IMG/VR virus record: IMGVR_UViG_3300028557_000015
Location: 1 to 64,000 of that record
DNA from: a virus
Length of the DNA: 64,000 nt
Reading direction: 5' to 3' (one strand)
Made by a program: the position numbers and the translations under genes. The notes beneath the pieces were generated by a model. It saw only the letters and a program-made list of their open reading frames with translations, was not told the origin of the DNA and searched no databases. Shown here piece after piece: positions 26,204-34,600 of the stretch (position 1 is the first letter of the stretch; every line of letters begins with the position of its first letter).

Positions 26204-26300
26204 CTTTTATCATTCCCAAGAATCTAACTAAGGCAATAACAAAAAGCCAACATAAGCCCAATATAAGTATTGAAATTATAATATAGTCAAGCCAACTCAT
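26190..26300 (-). CDS. 36-residue single-pass membrane peptide
   Basis: A short frame beginning MSWLDYIIISILILGLCW and ending with a charged tail (MIKDVDD) encodes one transmembrane helix (about residues 5-29). It sits exactly between the VWA gene (stop/start TAATG) and the next gene (overlap), so the reading frame is unlikely to be random. Confidence 0.55.
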   Translation of the reverse strand: MSWLDYIIISILILGLCWLFVIALVRFLGMIKDVDD

Positions 26301-27571
26301 TATTTTTCATCATAGATAGCATACGTACCGAATGGGGGATTCGGATTCTTATCACCATGAATGATCCAAGTTGTATCACAATAGTCTGGGTCACCCCAAC
26401 TACCACAAGGGTATCCATCAGTGAATACAATCAATCGTTTTGGATCAATAGCATTCTCTTTCAAGTATGTAAAGATACAATCAAAGTCAGTTCCACCACC
26501 GCCCATTGGCTGATATTCTTCAATGCTTTCCATATTCTCACTAGAGAAATCTTGTGGGTTATATGTATCAGTATCAAAGCAGAATACGTGGACCTTGTAA
26601 CCATCAAACGCATCCATCATACCACCAATTTCACCTAAGAATTGTTGTGCTTGTTTGTTGCTGATACTACCTGACATATCGATTGATACGACAACATCAA
26701 TTTCTTCTCCCGGTGTCATGCCGGGCATGATAGCATCCATGTGCCAACCTCTGCGTGAGGGACGCATCCAACTGTAATCTGTACGAATAGCACTTGTCAA
26801 GTTAGTTTGAATCAGTTCACGCCAGGGCATAACTGGGTTAGTATGCTGACGGATCAATCGTTCGACACCTAAGGGCAACTGACCTGCTTCTGCACTACTT
26901 GCGGCATTGATAATAGCTTGTTTAACTTCCTGACGTACACGTTCACGTTCTTCGGGACTCATTGAGGGACGTTTACCTTTACCCTCTTTATCCCCATCAC
27001 CTTCGCCATCTCCGTCACCATCCATATGGTCATCAATCATTTGATCCAGCAAATCTTCAATAGAAATTTTCTGAACATTTTTTATCAAATCATCATAGAT
27101 AGCTTCTGCGGCTTTACCATCATATTTTGATTCATATAAGCAAGGCACTGATGTAATAAACTGGCCAACTTTGTGACGTTTCAAATCTGCATTGACAGCA
27201 TAGTCATCAGCAATATTCCAGATTTCAGGATCACGATTATCACGGCGACCCATATGATCGTACACCACGTGCAATACTTCGTGACCAACTAAAAATTCAA
27301 CTTCTTTCGGCTTCAACATCATAATGAAGCGACTATTGTAATAAAACTTCTGACCATCAGTTGCCGCAGTACTACACCATAGATCGGCATTGATAAGTTG
27401 CATACGTGTAGCAAGATTGCCAAAGAATGAATGACGTAATAGTAAACCAATACGTGCGGTGACTAACCTTTCACGTGCTAATGCATCAATTTTGCTATCT
27501 GTAGGTCCTACTAGATTTTCAAATTTCTTACTACGACTACGTTTTTTAGTGGGATTAAGTACTTCGCTCAT
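26300..27571 (-). CDS. VWA protein with HExxH metallopeptidase-like domain
   Basis: A 423-residue protein in two parts. The N-terminal region has HEVLH (97-101), as in DUF2201-type putative metallopeptidase domains. After an acidic low-complexity linker (DGDGDGEGDGDK) the C-terminal VWA domain carries the MIDAS motif DMSGS (298-302). Such proteins are encoded next to MoxR-type AAA+ ATPases and are thought to form chaperone or chelatase-like complexes; here the MoxR gene is the next upstream. It is transcribed from the promoter at 27598-27626. The substrate is not known. Confidence 0.85.
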   Translation of the reverse strand: MSEVLNPTKKRSRSKKFENLVGPTDSKIDALARERLVTARIGLLLRHSFFGNLATRMQLINADLWCSTAATDGQKFYYNSRFIMMLKPKEVEFLVGHEVLHVVYDHMGRRDNRDPEIWNIADDYAVNADLKRHKVGQFITSVPCLYESKYDGKAAEAIYDDLIKNVQKISIEDLLDQMIDDHMDGDGDGEGDGDKEGKGKRPSMSPEERERVRQEVKQAIINAASSAEAGQLPLGVERLIRQHTNPVMPWRELIQTNLTSAIRTDYSWMRPSRRGWHMDAIMPGMTPGEEIDVVVSIDMSGSISNKQAQQFLGEIGGMMDAFDGYKVHVFCFDTDTYNPQDFSSENMESIEEYQPMGGGGTDFDCIFTYLKENAIDPKRLIVFTDGYPCGSWGDPDYCDTTWIIHGDKNPNPPFGTYAIYDEK

Positions 27572-27597
27572 ATTGGTCCTTTACTGTTTATGTGTCT

Positions 27598-27626
27598 ATT
27601 ATAGCAGAATTTCTATTTATTGTCAA
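27598..27626 (-). promoter_or_regulatory. sigma70-like promoter of the VWA gene
   Basis: TTGACA (27621-27626) and TATAAT (27598-27603), 17 bases apart, with the TTGACAATAAAT core, 27 bases upstream of the VWA start. Confidence 0.75.
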
Positions 27627-27775
27627 ATAGACAAGCCTCGATATCCTGCATCAAATGCAATACGTGCGTAATCCTGTGCGGACTCAATAGCATACAAGGC
27701 CATTCCTTGGTCCTTTGTCATTCCTTTTGACCGGGCACTTTGCCCCAATGCGTAAAAATATTTCTTACCTGACAT
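27623..27775 (-). CDS. 50-residue unknown protein
   Basis: A short frame (MSGKKYFYALGQSARSKG at its start) fills the gap between the MoxR terminator and the VWA promoter. It is basic at the N terminus and its stop lies inside the -35 of the promoter at 27598. Coding-like composition and the lack of alternative content support it; the ribosome site is weak. Confidence 0.45.
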   Translation of the reverse strand: MSGKKYFYALGQSARSKGMTKDQGMALYAIESAQDYARIAFDAGYRGLSI

Positions 27776-27784
27776 TATATTTCT

Positions 27785-27813
27785 TTAAAAAAGGGTGAGC
27801 ATTACACTCACCC
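27785..27813 (-). terminator. Rho-independent terminator after the MoxR gene
   Basis: GGGTGAG and CTCACCC form a seven-base-pair stem followed on the minus strand by six T residues, right after the MoxR stop at 27820. Confidence 0.85.
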
Positions 27814-27819
27814 ATTAAA

Positions 27820-28920
27820 TCACTCACCAGCTTGCACAATGTACTTGCCGTATTTCTTATGAAACTCATCAAAGTTTTTCAATTGACTTGGCTCAATCGG
27901 CAACTTGTATGTTTTCAATGCAATCTTCGCACCCATTACAACCAACTCAGTCTCAAAGTTTGCCATAATGTAGTTAAAGAAGTTATCAGCCATTTCGTGG
28001 AACTTCTTACTGTCCACTTTCTTATTCTCAAGTGCATCACGCAATTCATAGCACATTGAAATAGTCAATGAATACATTGCCGAGATTTCTTTAACTGCAA
28101 GGTCCTTCACTTTGCCTGACAAAATATCTGAGGGCTCGGGCATACGACCTGCAACTTTGCGGTGTGCCGCAAACTTAACAGCAAGACCTTCACCAACAGC
28201 TCCACTAATCAAATTGAACAATGTATCGGCATCAGTGTCATCCTCATCATTCAACAAGTCACTAACGAAACACCAGCTACGTGGAGTAGCGAATGCACGG
28301 CTTGATGATTTACTATCAAACTCATACAGGTCCTGTTTAGCGAATGATAGATAACCTACAACGTCTTTGTGAATAGCTTTATTCACAGCCCAAGTCTGCC
28401 AAGCAGTAAAATCGGCTCGCATTTCTAAGTGTAAGAAACGATTAGCAAGGGGCATCGGCATACGATATGTAACACCTTTGTCAGAGTCACGATTACCTGC
28501 CGCAACAATAACAACGTTATCGGGCAAGACATACTTACCTACACGACGGTTAAGAATCAACTGATAGCCTGCAGCCTGTACTGCGGGACTTGCTGAATTC
28601 ATTTCATCTAAGAATAGAACAACAATCGGGTATTGACTTGCTAATTCATCATCGGGCAAATCAACTGGTGCCGCCCAATCCATCTTATTGATATCACGAT
28701 TGAAGTATGGAATACCACGAATATCTGTAGGCTCCATTTGTGCCATACGCAAGTCAATCATATGACCGCCTAGTTCTGCCGTAACTTCTGCTACAACTTC
28801 ACTCTTGCCAATACCGGGCGGACCCCATAAGAATAAGGGACGTTTTGCCTTGAAAGCTTTAAGAATAGCTTTGCGGGCTTGAACTGACGTAATCGTCAGA
28901 TTATCTGATACTGATGCCAT
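27820..28920 (-). CDS. MoxR-like AAA+ ATPase
   Basis: A 366-residue AAA+ ATPase with Walker A GPPGIGKS (33-40) and Walker B VLFLDEMN (101-108). The sensor 1 AAGNRDS and an arginine-rich segment (MPMPLANRF) follow. MoxR proteins act as ATP-driven remodelling factors with a partner VWA protein, and such a partner follows on the same strand at 26300-27571. It has two tandem promoters and a strong terminator, so it is its own transcription unit. Confidence 0.88.
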   Translation of the reverse strand: MASVSDNLTITSVQARKAILKAFKAKRPLFLWGPPGIGKSEVVAEVTAELGGHMIDLRMAQMEPTDIRGIPYFNRDINKMDWAAPVDLPDDELASQYPIVVLFLDEMNSASPAVQAAGYQLILNRRVGKYVLPDNVVIVAAGNRDSDKGVTYRMPMPLANRFLHLEMRADFTAWQTWAVNKAIHKDVVGYLSFAKQDLYEFDSKSSSRAFATPRSWCFVSDLLNDEDDTDADTLFNLISGAVGEGLAVKFAAHRKVAGRMPEPSDILSGKVKDLAVKEISAMYSLTISMCYELRDALENKKVDSKKFHEMADNFFNYIMANFETELVVMGAKIALKTYKLPIEPSQLKNFDEFHKKYGKYIVQAGE

Positions 28921-28951
28921 TAGATGCTCCTGTTGAAAATTTGATATATGA

Positions 28952-28980
28952 AGTATAGTCTAAAACTGATTTATTGTCAA
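28952..28980 (-). promoter_or_regulatory. Proximal MoxR promoter
   Basis: TTGACA (28975-28980) and TATACT (28952-28957), 17 bases apart, with the TTGACAATAAAT core, 31 bases upstream of the MoxR ATG. Confidence 0.7.
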
Positions 28981-29042
28981 ATTTTGAGTTGTTGTTTATT
29001 TACAACATCTGCCCACTTGATTAACTAGTCAGTTTCTAGCTT

Positions 29043-29081
29043 CAATACAAGTATTGTATCACCGATTCGATTTATTGTCAA
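29043..29081 (-). promoter_or_regulatory. Distal MoxR promoter with the shared palindrome
   Basis: TTGACA (29076-29081) and TACAAT (29053-29058) are 17 bases apart. The -10 is overlapped by CAATACAAGTATTG (29043-29056), identical to the palindrome at 934-947. It is the second of two promoters for the MoxR gene. Confidence 0.7.
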
Positions 29082-29082
29082 A

Positions 29083-29379
29083 TTACGGCAGTTTTGTGTA
29101 TGCTCTACTCAGCATAGTTTGCAATAGAGTACTGGCCCTACTTACGTTAAAGTTTTCTTGACGATAGTGCCATTTTTTCTTACGTTCTGCAATTTCTAGT
29201 AGGTCCATTAGTTGATATTTGTCTTTTAAATCACTTGTGCCCATAAGCATTTTCTGCATATCTACAATATCTAAACTGTACTCTACCCATTTCATCGTGC
29301 TATCAATCTTTTTCTTAGGGATCATTAGTGGCCCATCGATTGATTTTGTGTACTTCAATACATAATTTGCTATCTTCAT
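29083..29379 (-). CDS. Unknown small helical protein
   Basis: A 98-residue basic, helical protein that ends two bases upstream of the -35 of the distal MoxR promoter. It is transcribed from its own promoter at 29407-29435. No family is recognised. Confidence 0.65.
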   Translation of the reverse strand: MKIANYVLKYTKSIDGPLMIPKKKIDSTMKWVEYSLDIVDMQKMLMGTSDLKDKYQLMDLLEIAERKKKWHYRQENFNVSRASTLLQTMLSRAYTKLP

Positions 29380-29406
29380 AATAGGTCCTTAGTTAAGTGA
29401 AAGACT

Positions 29407-29435
29407 ATTATAGACCCAAAATGATTTATTGTCAA
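29407..29435 (-). promoter_or_regulatory. sigma70-like promoter
   Basis: TTGACA (29430-29435) and TATAAT (29407-29412), 17 bases apart, with the TTGACAATAAAT core, upstream of the gene starting at 29379. It lies over the end of the methyltransferase gene. Confidence 0.75.
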
Positions 29436-30037
29436 CTTTTAGGCAATGTGAAATACCAAATTGAGGTTGAAGGAATAATTGTAACCTTTTGTTTAAGCAA
29501 ATCTTCCATATATTCTACATTTAAATTTACATCAGGGAAACCTTTATTATGGTGATCACCTTCATACCAATCATGACCCAAAAACATACCGCCTGGCTTA
29601 ATTTTAGGTAACCAAAAATCAATGTTGTCTCTATCATTTGGATTTTTATGTGATGCATCTAAAAATATAAAATCTATGGGTCTTGTCCAATCCTTTACTA
29701 CTTCGGGACTAGAACCTTGTATGGCAACAATATTTTTTCGATTCTCTGTATTTTTTAAGAAAGTCTCTTTTGTGTTATAACTTCCTTTAGATGGCAAATT
29801 ATTTTTGGCAATTACCTCATCACTAAATTGAGGATCATACGAATCTCTACCATTCCAAAGATCAATACAATATAATGTGCCCTTATTGATTGCTATAGAT
29901 ATTGCATAACTACTTTTACCATGCAGGCACCCTACTTCTACACCAACACAGTCTGGTTGATTGTATTTCCATAATAATTTAATTGTTTCTGTTTGATGTG
30001 AGCCAGAAAACCAACCCAAGATATTGTTCATTTTCAT
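29432..30037 (-). CDS. Class I methyltransferase, Methyltransf_24-like
   Basis: A 201-residue SAM-dependent methyltransferase. Its N-terminal half has GVEVGCLHGKSSYA (SAM motif I) and later DFIFLDASH and GGMFLGHDW, the pattern of the Methyltransf_24 group that often modifies sugars or cephalosporin-like products. The substrate is unknown. The first ATG overlaps the previous stop as ATGA. A second ATG two codons in is possible. Confidence 0.8.
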   Translation of the reverse strand: MKMNNILGWFSGSHQTETIKLLWKYNQPDCVGVEVGCLHGKSSYAISIAINKGTLYCIDLWNGRDSYDPQFSDEVIAKNNLPSKGSYNTKETFLKNTENRKNIVAIQGSSPEVVKDWTRPIDFIFLDASHKNPNDRDNIDFWLPKIKPGGMFLGHDWYEGDHHNKGFPDVNLNVEYMEDLLKQKVTIIPSTSIWYFTLPKS

Positions 30038-30288
30038 TTCATTAAATTCGCCATTAGTACTAGTTTTTCTAAGTGATTGATTGCTGTATTGATTTCTTTT
30101 ACTTTATCATCAAGCATAGAGTATTTGCCTGTTCTACGTAGATTGACTTCTAGTTTGCTTAATTCACTTACCATTTTGTCAATGTTTTTGTGCATACGAT
30201 GTAAGTCTGGATTGTAGCCAATGCCATTCATTTGACTACTTAAGTCAATGCTAACTTGATTCCAATCAATTGCATGTTGAATTTTCAT
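30034..30288 (-). CDS. Small helical protein of unknown function
   Basis: An 84-residue helical, charged protein with no known motif, tightly coupled to the methyltransferase gene (ATGA). It may be a partner or regulator of that enzyme, but the evidence is only spacing. Confidence 0.6.
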   Translation of the reverse strand: MKIQHAIDWNQVSIDLSSQMNGIGYNPDLHRMHKNIDKMVSELSKLEVNLRRTGKYSMLDDKVKEINTAINHLEKLVLMANLMK

Positions 30289-30311
30289 ATCGTTAATGTA
30301 ACACAGTATGC

Positions 30312-30319
30312 TATTTATG
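30312..30319 (-). promoter_or_regulatory. T4-like late promoter box
   Basis: CATAAATA on the minus strand is 23 bases upstream of the ATG at 30288, without a clear ribosome site. An overlapping TTGACA/TACATT pair also exists (30295-30323) but would start the transcript at the start codon. Confidence 0.4.
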
Positions 30320-30320
30320 T

Positions 30321-30347
30321 CAATAAAAAAGGCTCCTAAGAGCCTTT
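30321..30347 (-). terminator. Rho-independent terminator
   Basis: AAAGGCTC and GAGCCTTT form an eight-base-pair stem with a four-base loop, followed on the minus strand by a T run (TTTTTT). It closes the gene at 30370-30771. Confidence 0.85.
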
Positions 30348-30369
30348 CTAGAGTTTCTGTTACGAGGTC

Positions 30370-30771
30370 TTATCTAGCAAAGTCATTAATTTCAGATGGT
30401 TTGAGTTTTGCAAATGACGCTAATATTCTGGCTGCTTGTGTAGGATCTACTCCCGCACAAGTTAATGCATTTTTTAAGTCAATTGTCGTTGTAGCCCAAG
30501 CAAGAGTAACGGATTTATTATATGCCCTCACATCCGTATTATATTGTTTTACAGAATAGTCTTTACTAAACGTAGGTTTCTTTGGTTTTTTTCTAATACC
30601 ACTTGTTGACGCTGTATATGAACTGAACAATGCCATATTAAGTTTATATACACTTTCTACATCAGGTAATGTTGTTCGTAGCCAAGTATTAAAATAATTG
30701 GGAATAATAACTAAATCTGCTATAAAAGTGCCATAACAGTTGGCGAATTCTTGTGGGGTAGTTGGTCTCAT
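30370..30771 (-). CDS. Small phage protein of unknown function
   Basis: A 133-residue protein beginning MRPTTPQEFANCYGT. I start it at ATG 30771, because the longer frame would run back through the intergenic region. A central KKPKKP segment and an Ala-rich helical end (about residues 95-125) are visible. It has a late box five bases upstream and a clear terminator, so it is a single-gene unit. No domain is recognised. Confidence 0.6.
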   Translation of the reverse strand: MRPTTPQEFANCYGTFIADLVIIPNYFNTWLRTTLPDVESVYKLNMALFSSYTASTSGIRKKPKKPTFSKDYSVKQYNTDVRAYNKSVTLAWATTTIDLKNALTCAGVDPTQAARILASFAKLKPSEINDFAR

Positions 30772-30776
30772 AGTAT

Positions 30777-30784
30777 TATTTATC
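30777..30784 (-). promoter_or_regulatory. T4-like late promoter box, leaderless arrangement
   Basis: GATAAATA on the minus strand, five bases before the ATG at 30771, with no ribosome site. Confidence 0.6.
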
Positions 30785-30819
30785 TTTAACCAATAAAGAA
30801 AGTAATAAAATAGGCTACT

Positions 30820-30842
30820 AATGCGTGATTTTTTCACGCATT
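30820..30842. repeat. Nine-base inverted repeat in the divergent spacer
   Basis: AATGCGTGA (30820-30828) and TCACGCATT (30834-30842) flank a T-rich five-base loop between two divergent genes. Each gene has its own late box, and the repeat abuts the one at 30843. It could be an operator or an RNA hairpin. Without a T run after it, termination is unlikely. Confidence 0.4.
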
Positions 30843-30850
30843 GATAAATA
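30843..30850 (+). promoter_or_regulatory. T4-like late promoter box for the GIY-YIG gene
   Basis: GATAAATA is followed by a leader with a perfect AAAGGAG ribosome site before ATG 30868. Confidence 0.65.
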
Positions 30851-30867
30851 ATAGAAAGGAGAAGTAT

Positions 30868-31356
30868 ATGGGTTTTATTTATATTTGGAGAGACAAAATA
30901 CGCAAAATGTATTACGTGGGTTCGCACGACGGGTCTCCTAATGACGGATACATTTCATCCTCACATTGGTTAACAAGTGAAGTTAGATATAGACCACACG
31001 ATTTTAAAAGACGCATTATAAAAATGATTGAAGTAACTGATATGAAAACTGAAGAATATCGCCTATTGAATATGATTAAAGAAGATGAGTTTGGTAAAAA
31101 ATATTATAACTTAAAGCACGGCAAACCACGTGGCTCAGCACCGTGGAACAAAGGTAAAGTTAATATATACTCTGATGCAACTCTATCTAAAATGTCAGCC
31201 GCAAGAGTAGGAAAACCAACAACTAAAGGTAAGGCAAATCCACAGGCTATTATTAATGGCAAAAAAGGAGCAAGTAAGTTATCATCTACTGTTACTGGTA
31301 GGAGAAAGAAAGTATTACCTGACGGATCATGGACTTGGGAATATCCAAACAAATAG
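30868..31356 (+). CDS. GIY-YIG homing endonuclease-like protein
   Basis: A 162-residue protein. The N-terminal FIYIWRDKIRKMYYVGSHDG is a GIY-YIG nuclease motif pair, and RRIIKMIE and EYRLLN follow as in the catalytic domain. The C-terminal part has SAPWNKGK, the NUMOD3-type DNA-binding element. I start at ATG 30868 because of the strong ribosome site; the frame reads back to a TTG at 30841. It lies against the tmRNA gene, whose terminator it shares, so it may home near this RNA gene. It is one of three plus-strand genes in the window. Confidence 0.82.
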   Translation: MGFIYIWRDKIRKMYYVGSHDGSPNDGYISSSHWLTSEVRYRPHDFKRRIIKMIEVTDMKTEEYRLLNMIKEDEFGKKYYNLKHGKPRGSAPWNKGKVNIYSDATLSKMSAARVGKPTTKGKANPQAIINGKKGASKLSSTVTGRRKKVLPDGSWTWEYPNK

Positions 31357-31380
31357 GAGCCGAAGCTCCTATTGTGGTTT
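31355..31380. terminator. Bidirectional terminator between endonuclease and tmRNA genes
   Basis: AGGAGC and GCTCCT form a six-base-pair stem with a CGAA loop on the plus strand, followed by a T run for the endonuclease transcript. On the minus strand it reads GGAGC-TTCG-GCTCC, a stable UUCG hairpin followed by ATTTGTTT, and would end the tmRNA transcript. Confidence 0.8.
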
Positions 31381-31621
31381 TTTATTTAATACAGTAAGTC
31401 CTACTGCACCTTAACCTCACGCGGCTAAAGAATAAACGCTATCGTTTGCATTTATGGTTTTTGCTTCTTCGACCGGGTCACCCCAATCCTAACGGCTTCT
31501 GCTTTGCCGAGCTGTCCACTCTGTTACTCTTTGCCCAATCGATCCTGTGTCATCCCCACCTAAATACACAACATACACTTAGGTGGAGATGGCCGGCACT
31601 GCCCCGGCGTCTTGAACTTAT
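31380..31621 (-). ncRNA. ssrA: Circularly permuted (two-piece) tmRNA gene
   Basis: Reading the minus strand, the acceptor piece comes first. It has a T arm with five base pairs and a seven-base loop (31592-31608), then CATCTCC (31585-31591), then discriminator A and CC. A spacer of about 24 bases (31558-31581) follows, extending the acceptor stem as a hairpin. The coding piece comes next and opens with GGGGATGACACAGGAT (from 31557). GGGGATG pairs with CATCTCC to give a seven-base-pair acceptor stem with G-U at the third pair, the alanine identity element. Downstream lie a GGGTGACCC pseudoknot-type hairpin and the tag frame (31417-31449). The order acceptor, spacer, coding is the permuted arrangement, in which the spacer is removed to give two RNAs. 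tmRNA rescues stalled ribosomes. The sequence encodes CCT where CCA is needed, so CCA addition is required. Confidence 0.93.
31417..31449 (-). other. tmRNA proteolysis tag frame (ANDSVYSLAA)
   Basis: Ten sense codons, GCA through GCG, encode ANDSVYSLAA followed by TGA. The resume codon is alanine and the end is LAA, as in bacterial SsrA tags recognised by ClpXP. The tag is inside the coding piece of the permuted tmRNA. Confidence 0.9.
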
Positions 31622-31648
31622 TTTACATCGTTTCATACAGCAATAACT

Positions 31649-34600
31649 TCAATTGTATTTAGTATTAAAATACTCTTGTAACCAAGGCCAATCATAACTT
31701 AAACGTAATTTGTCTAACTCACCGTTGACTGATTCATAGTATTCTACAGCATGTTGAGCACCTTCGCAACTATATTGGGCAAAGTCTCCTTCACCGATAT
31801 TTAACCATGCTTCAAGTCTATCTTTACTTGCTTGGCTATCATCGGCTCTTAACTTCAATGCTTCTCTAAAACTAGTACGCCATGTACTCCAAGCATCAGT
31901 ATTATATATTGCTACACCACTATTTAACTCTACAACTTCGTGTTCATTGTCAAGTGTGAAGTCAAGCCCCGTTCCACTGTTAGCAAGTGTAATCTTCTTA
32001 TTATAAGCAATCATAGCTTGGTGACCATACTCTAATCCATTAACAGGGTTTGTAGCGTGAAAGATATAATGCTTAGGTACTTGTAGCCTATCAGGTTGCC
32101 ATGAGAAATCAAATTTATTGTTGACTTTTAATTTAGCAAATACAGTAAACATCCACGGTGTTTCACTTGCTTTCGCTGCCGCATGATACGCCTGTACACG
32201 ACCGTTAACACCATCAACTCTAACAACTCTATTATTTAATCCCTTAGTCACTTTTAGTAAGTGTTCGTAGTTCTCGTCAGCACCGGTTTCACCGTTACTT
32301 AGGAAGACTATATCCAGCGGTTGAGATTTAGCTAGAGACTTACTACGACTGATGTATGGATAATCATACAACTCATTCTCTATATAATCTTTTGCTTCTT
32401 TAGGAACAATTATTCGTGTTGCACCTGTACTCGTAATCAGTATGTTCTTAGTGTCCGGTGTCCACAAACTAATAGGTTCACTATCAAGTACATCTAATCC
32501 TTTGTTATCTTCCGTGACAAACGTAGCATAAGGCCAATCAAAATCAGTATGAATATTAGTGACATGTGTATCTTCTTTCGTAATAATAATAGGGGCGGGT
32601 AAGCGTTTTACTCTTTGATGTTGATTGTAGTTGACCTTTTCATAGTCTTCCATCATAATCATGTCATCAATCAATGACTTAAATTTGTTTACATCAATTA
32701 AAAATGTGTCTCCAAATTTCTGTTTATCGCTAGGAAACACATGTAATTGCTCCCTAGCATATGGATCGCATATATAACTAAAATCAAAATTTTCATAGTC
32801 ACATATACTTGAACATATCCAAAGATAGTGTTCTTTTCTAGTGTCTAATTTCTTTAATATCTCTTTGAATGTTTTTAGGTAGCTATGCTTATAGTCAACC
32901 GTAATTGTAGATTTATTACCAATCTTAGATTTGATAACTTCATTTACATTTGACTTGTTTCCATGATTAATTAATATCACATCATACAATGAGCCTTCTG
33001 CTTTGGCTCTCTTATCTTTAACAAAATTAAGCATACTTAAATGTTCTATGATTTTAACATATTTGGTATCTTCGTTAAATGTGTTCTTGTTTACAAGGTA
33101 TGTATTACCCCAATGAGTCCACTGACTACCAAACACATGAATCATTCGTTTTTGCCACGGGTTAGGGTTATAGTCAAAGTTAAACTCAGTATAGTCTAAT
33201 TCACTAGACAATACCCAAAATAGTTCAGTTGTGCTTTTTGACGTACAGCGTGAAATAGTTTCCACCCATGAATTTAAATATCTAGTTTTCTGAATAGATG
33301 GAAATTGTAATTTTAATTTTTCAAATCTATAACTGCTTTCACTGTTGCCCTTATCAACAAAGAACATATCACGGTGAATTATCTTTTGAATAACTTCATC
33401 GGTTATTTCTACAACAACGTTTTCTCTTATAGATTCATCATAATCTAATGTGATTGTTGACTTAAAGTCTGGTACAATATAAACAGGTCCGTCTGTTCCC
33501 CATTCATATCGTGCAGGATCTTTGTTAGGATTAGGTCTCCATGAAAAATCAAATGCTTTCAAGTCTAATTCATTACGAACTAACCAGTTAGTCATATTCA
33601 CTTTGGGAGTAGCAATGATAGAGTCTAAGAATTTGTATTCAGTTGCACCTTCAACACGATACATCACAGTAGGTTCTGTCTCAGCATCATTCCACTTGTT
33701 ACCAAACACATAAATGAAGGGTGGCTCTAATGGGTCGGGTCTCCAACTAAAATCAAACTTAGAAATAGACAACAGTATTTCCCACTGAGGTTCTTTCTCA
33801 GTAGATTTTACCATAGCAACATTATCTTCTATATACTTGTATTCAGTTGCCCCTGGCACAATATAAGATACTGTGGGTTCGATGAAGCAGTTGTTCCATT
33901 GATTGCCCCATACGTATATGTACGGTGGGCTATCAGGGTGTGGTCTCCAGCTATAGTCAAAACTATCTACTGGTATTAATGTTTCCCAGTTTTCTACAGT
34001 AGGTGCAACATTAGCAGACACATCATTAATATATTTCTTTTGTGTTGCGCCAGGTACAGTATAGATAACAGTAGGTTCAGTAACAGCATCGAACCATTGA
34101 TTACCAAACACATAAATGAATGGTTCTTCTGTAGTATCAGGGTGCCAACTATAATCAAAATCTTTTACAGGAATTAATGTTTCCCAGTTATCTTTGTTTG
34201 ATAATGCTTTTGCCTTTGTCACATTAACATATTGTATGTCGCTATCTTCTGTACATCCTACTGCATAGAATCTAGGTCCACCTGTTCGTTGCCATTGAGT
34301 ACCAAATTGATATATCAACGGTGCATGGTCTATATCAGGATGCCAACTAAAATCAAAATCAGTTGTATCAATTCCTTCAGGTATTGTCCAATGCATCTTA
34401 TCTTGTTTAGCTGTTGCTATCTGTGCATCGATATATTTTATCTCTGTTGCGCCCGGGGCAACATACCTAGGTCCTCCGGTGCGTGTCCATTGGTCGGGAA
34501 ATTGATAGATGAATGGTTCTTCCGTCGAATCAGGATGCCAACTAAAATCAAATTTAGATTGGTCTATATTTTTAGGTACTTGCCAATTTTCAAATTCTGT

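Noticed and set aside
31446-31646. A 66-residue plus-strand frame
   Set aside because: It is the complementary strand of the tmRNA gene, whose RNA structure explains the bases.
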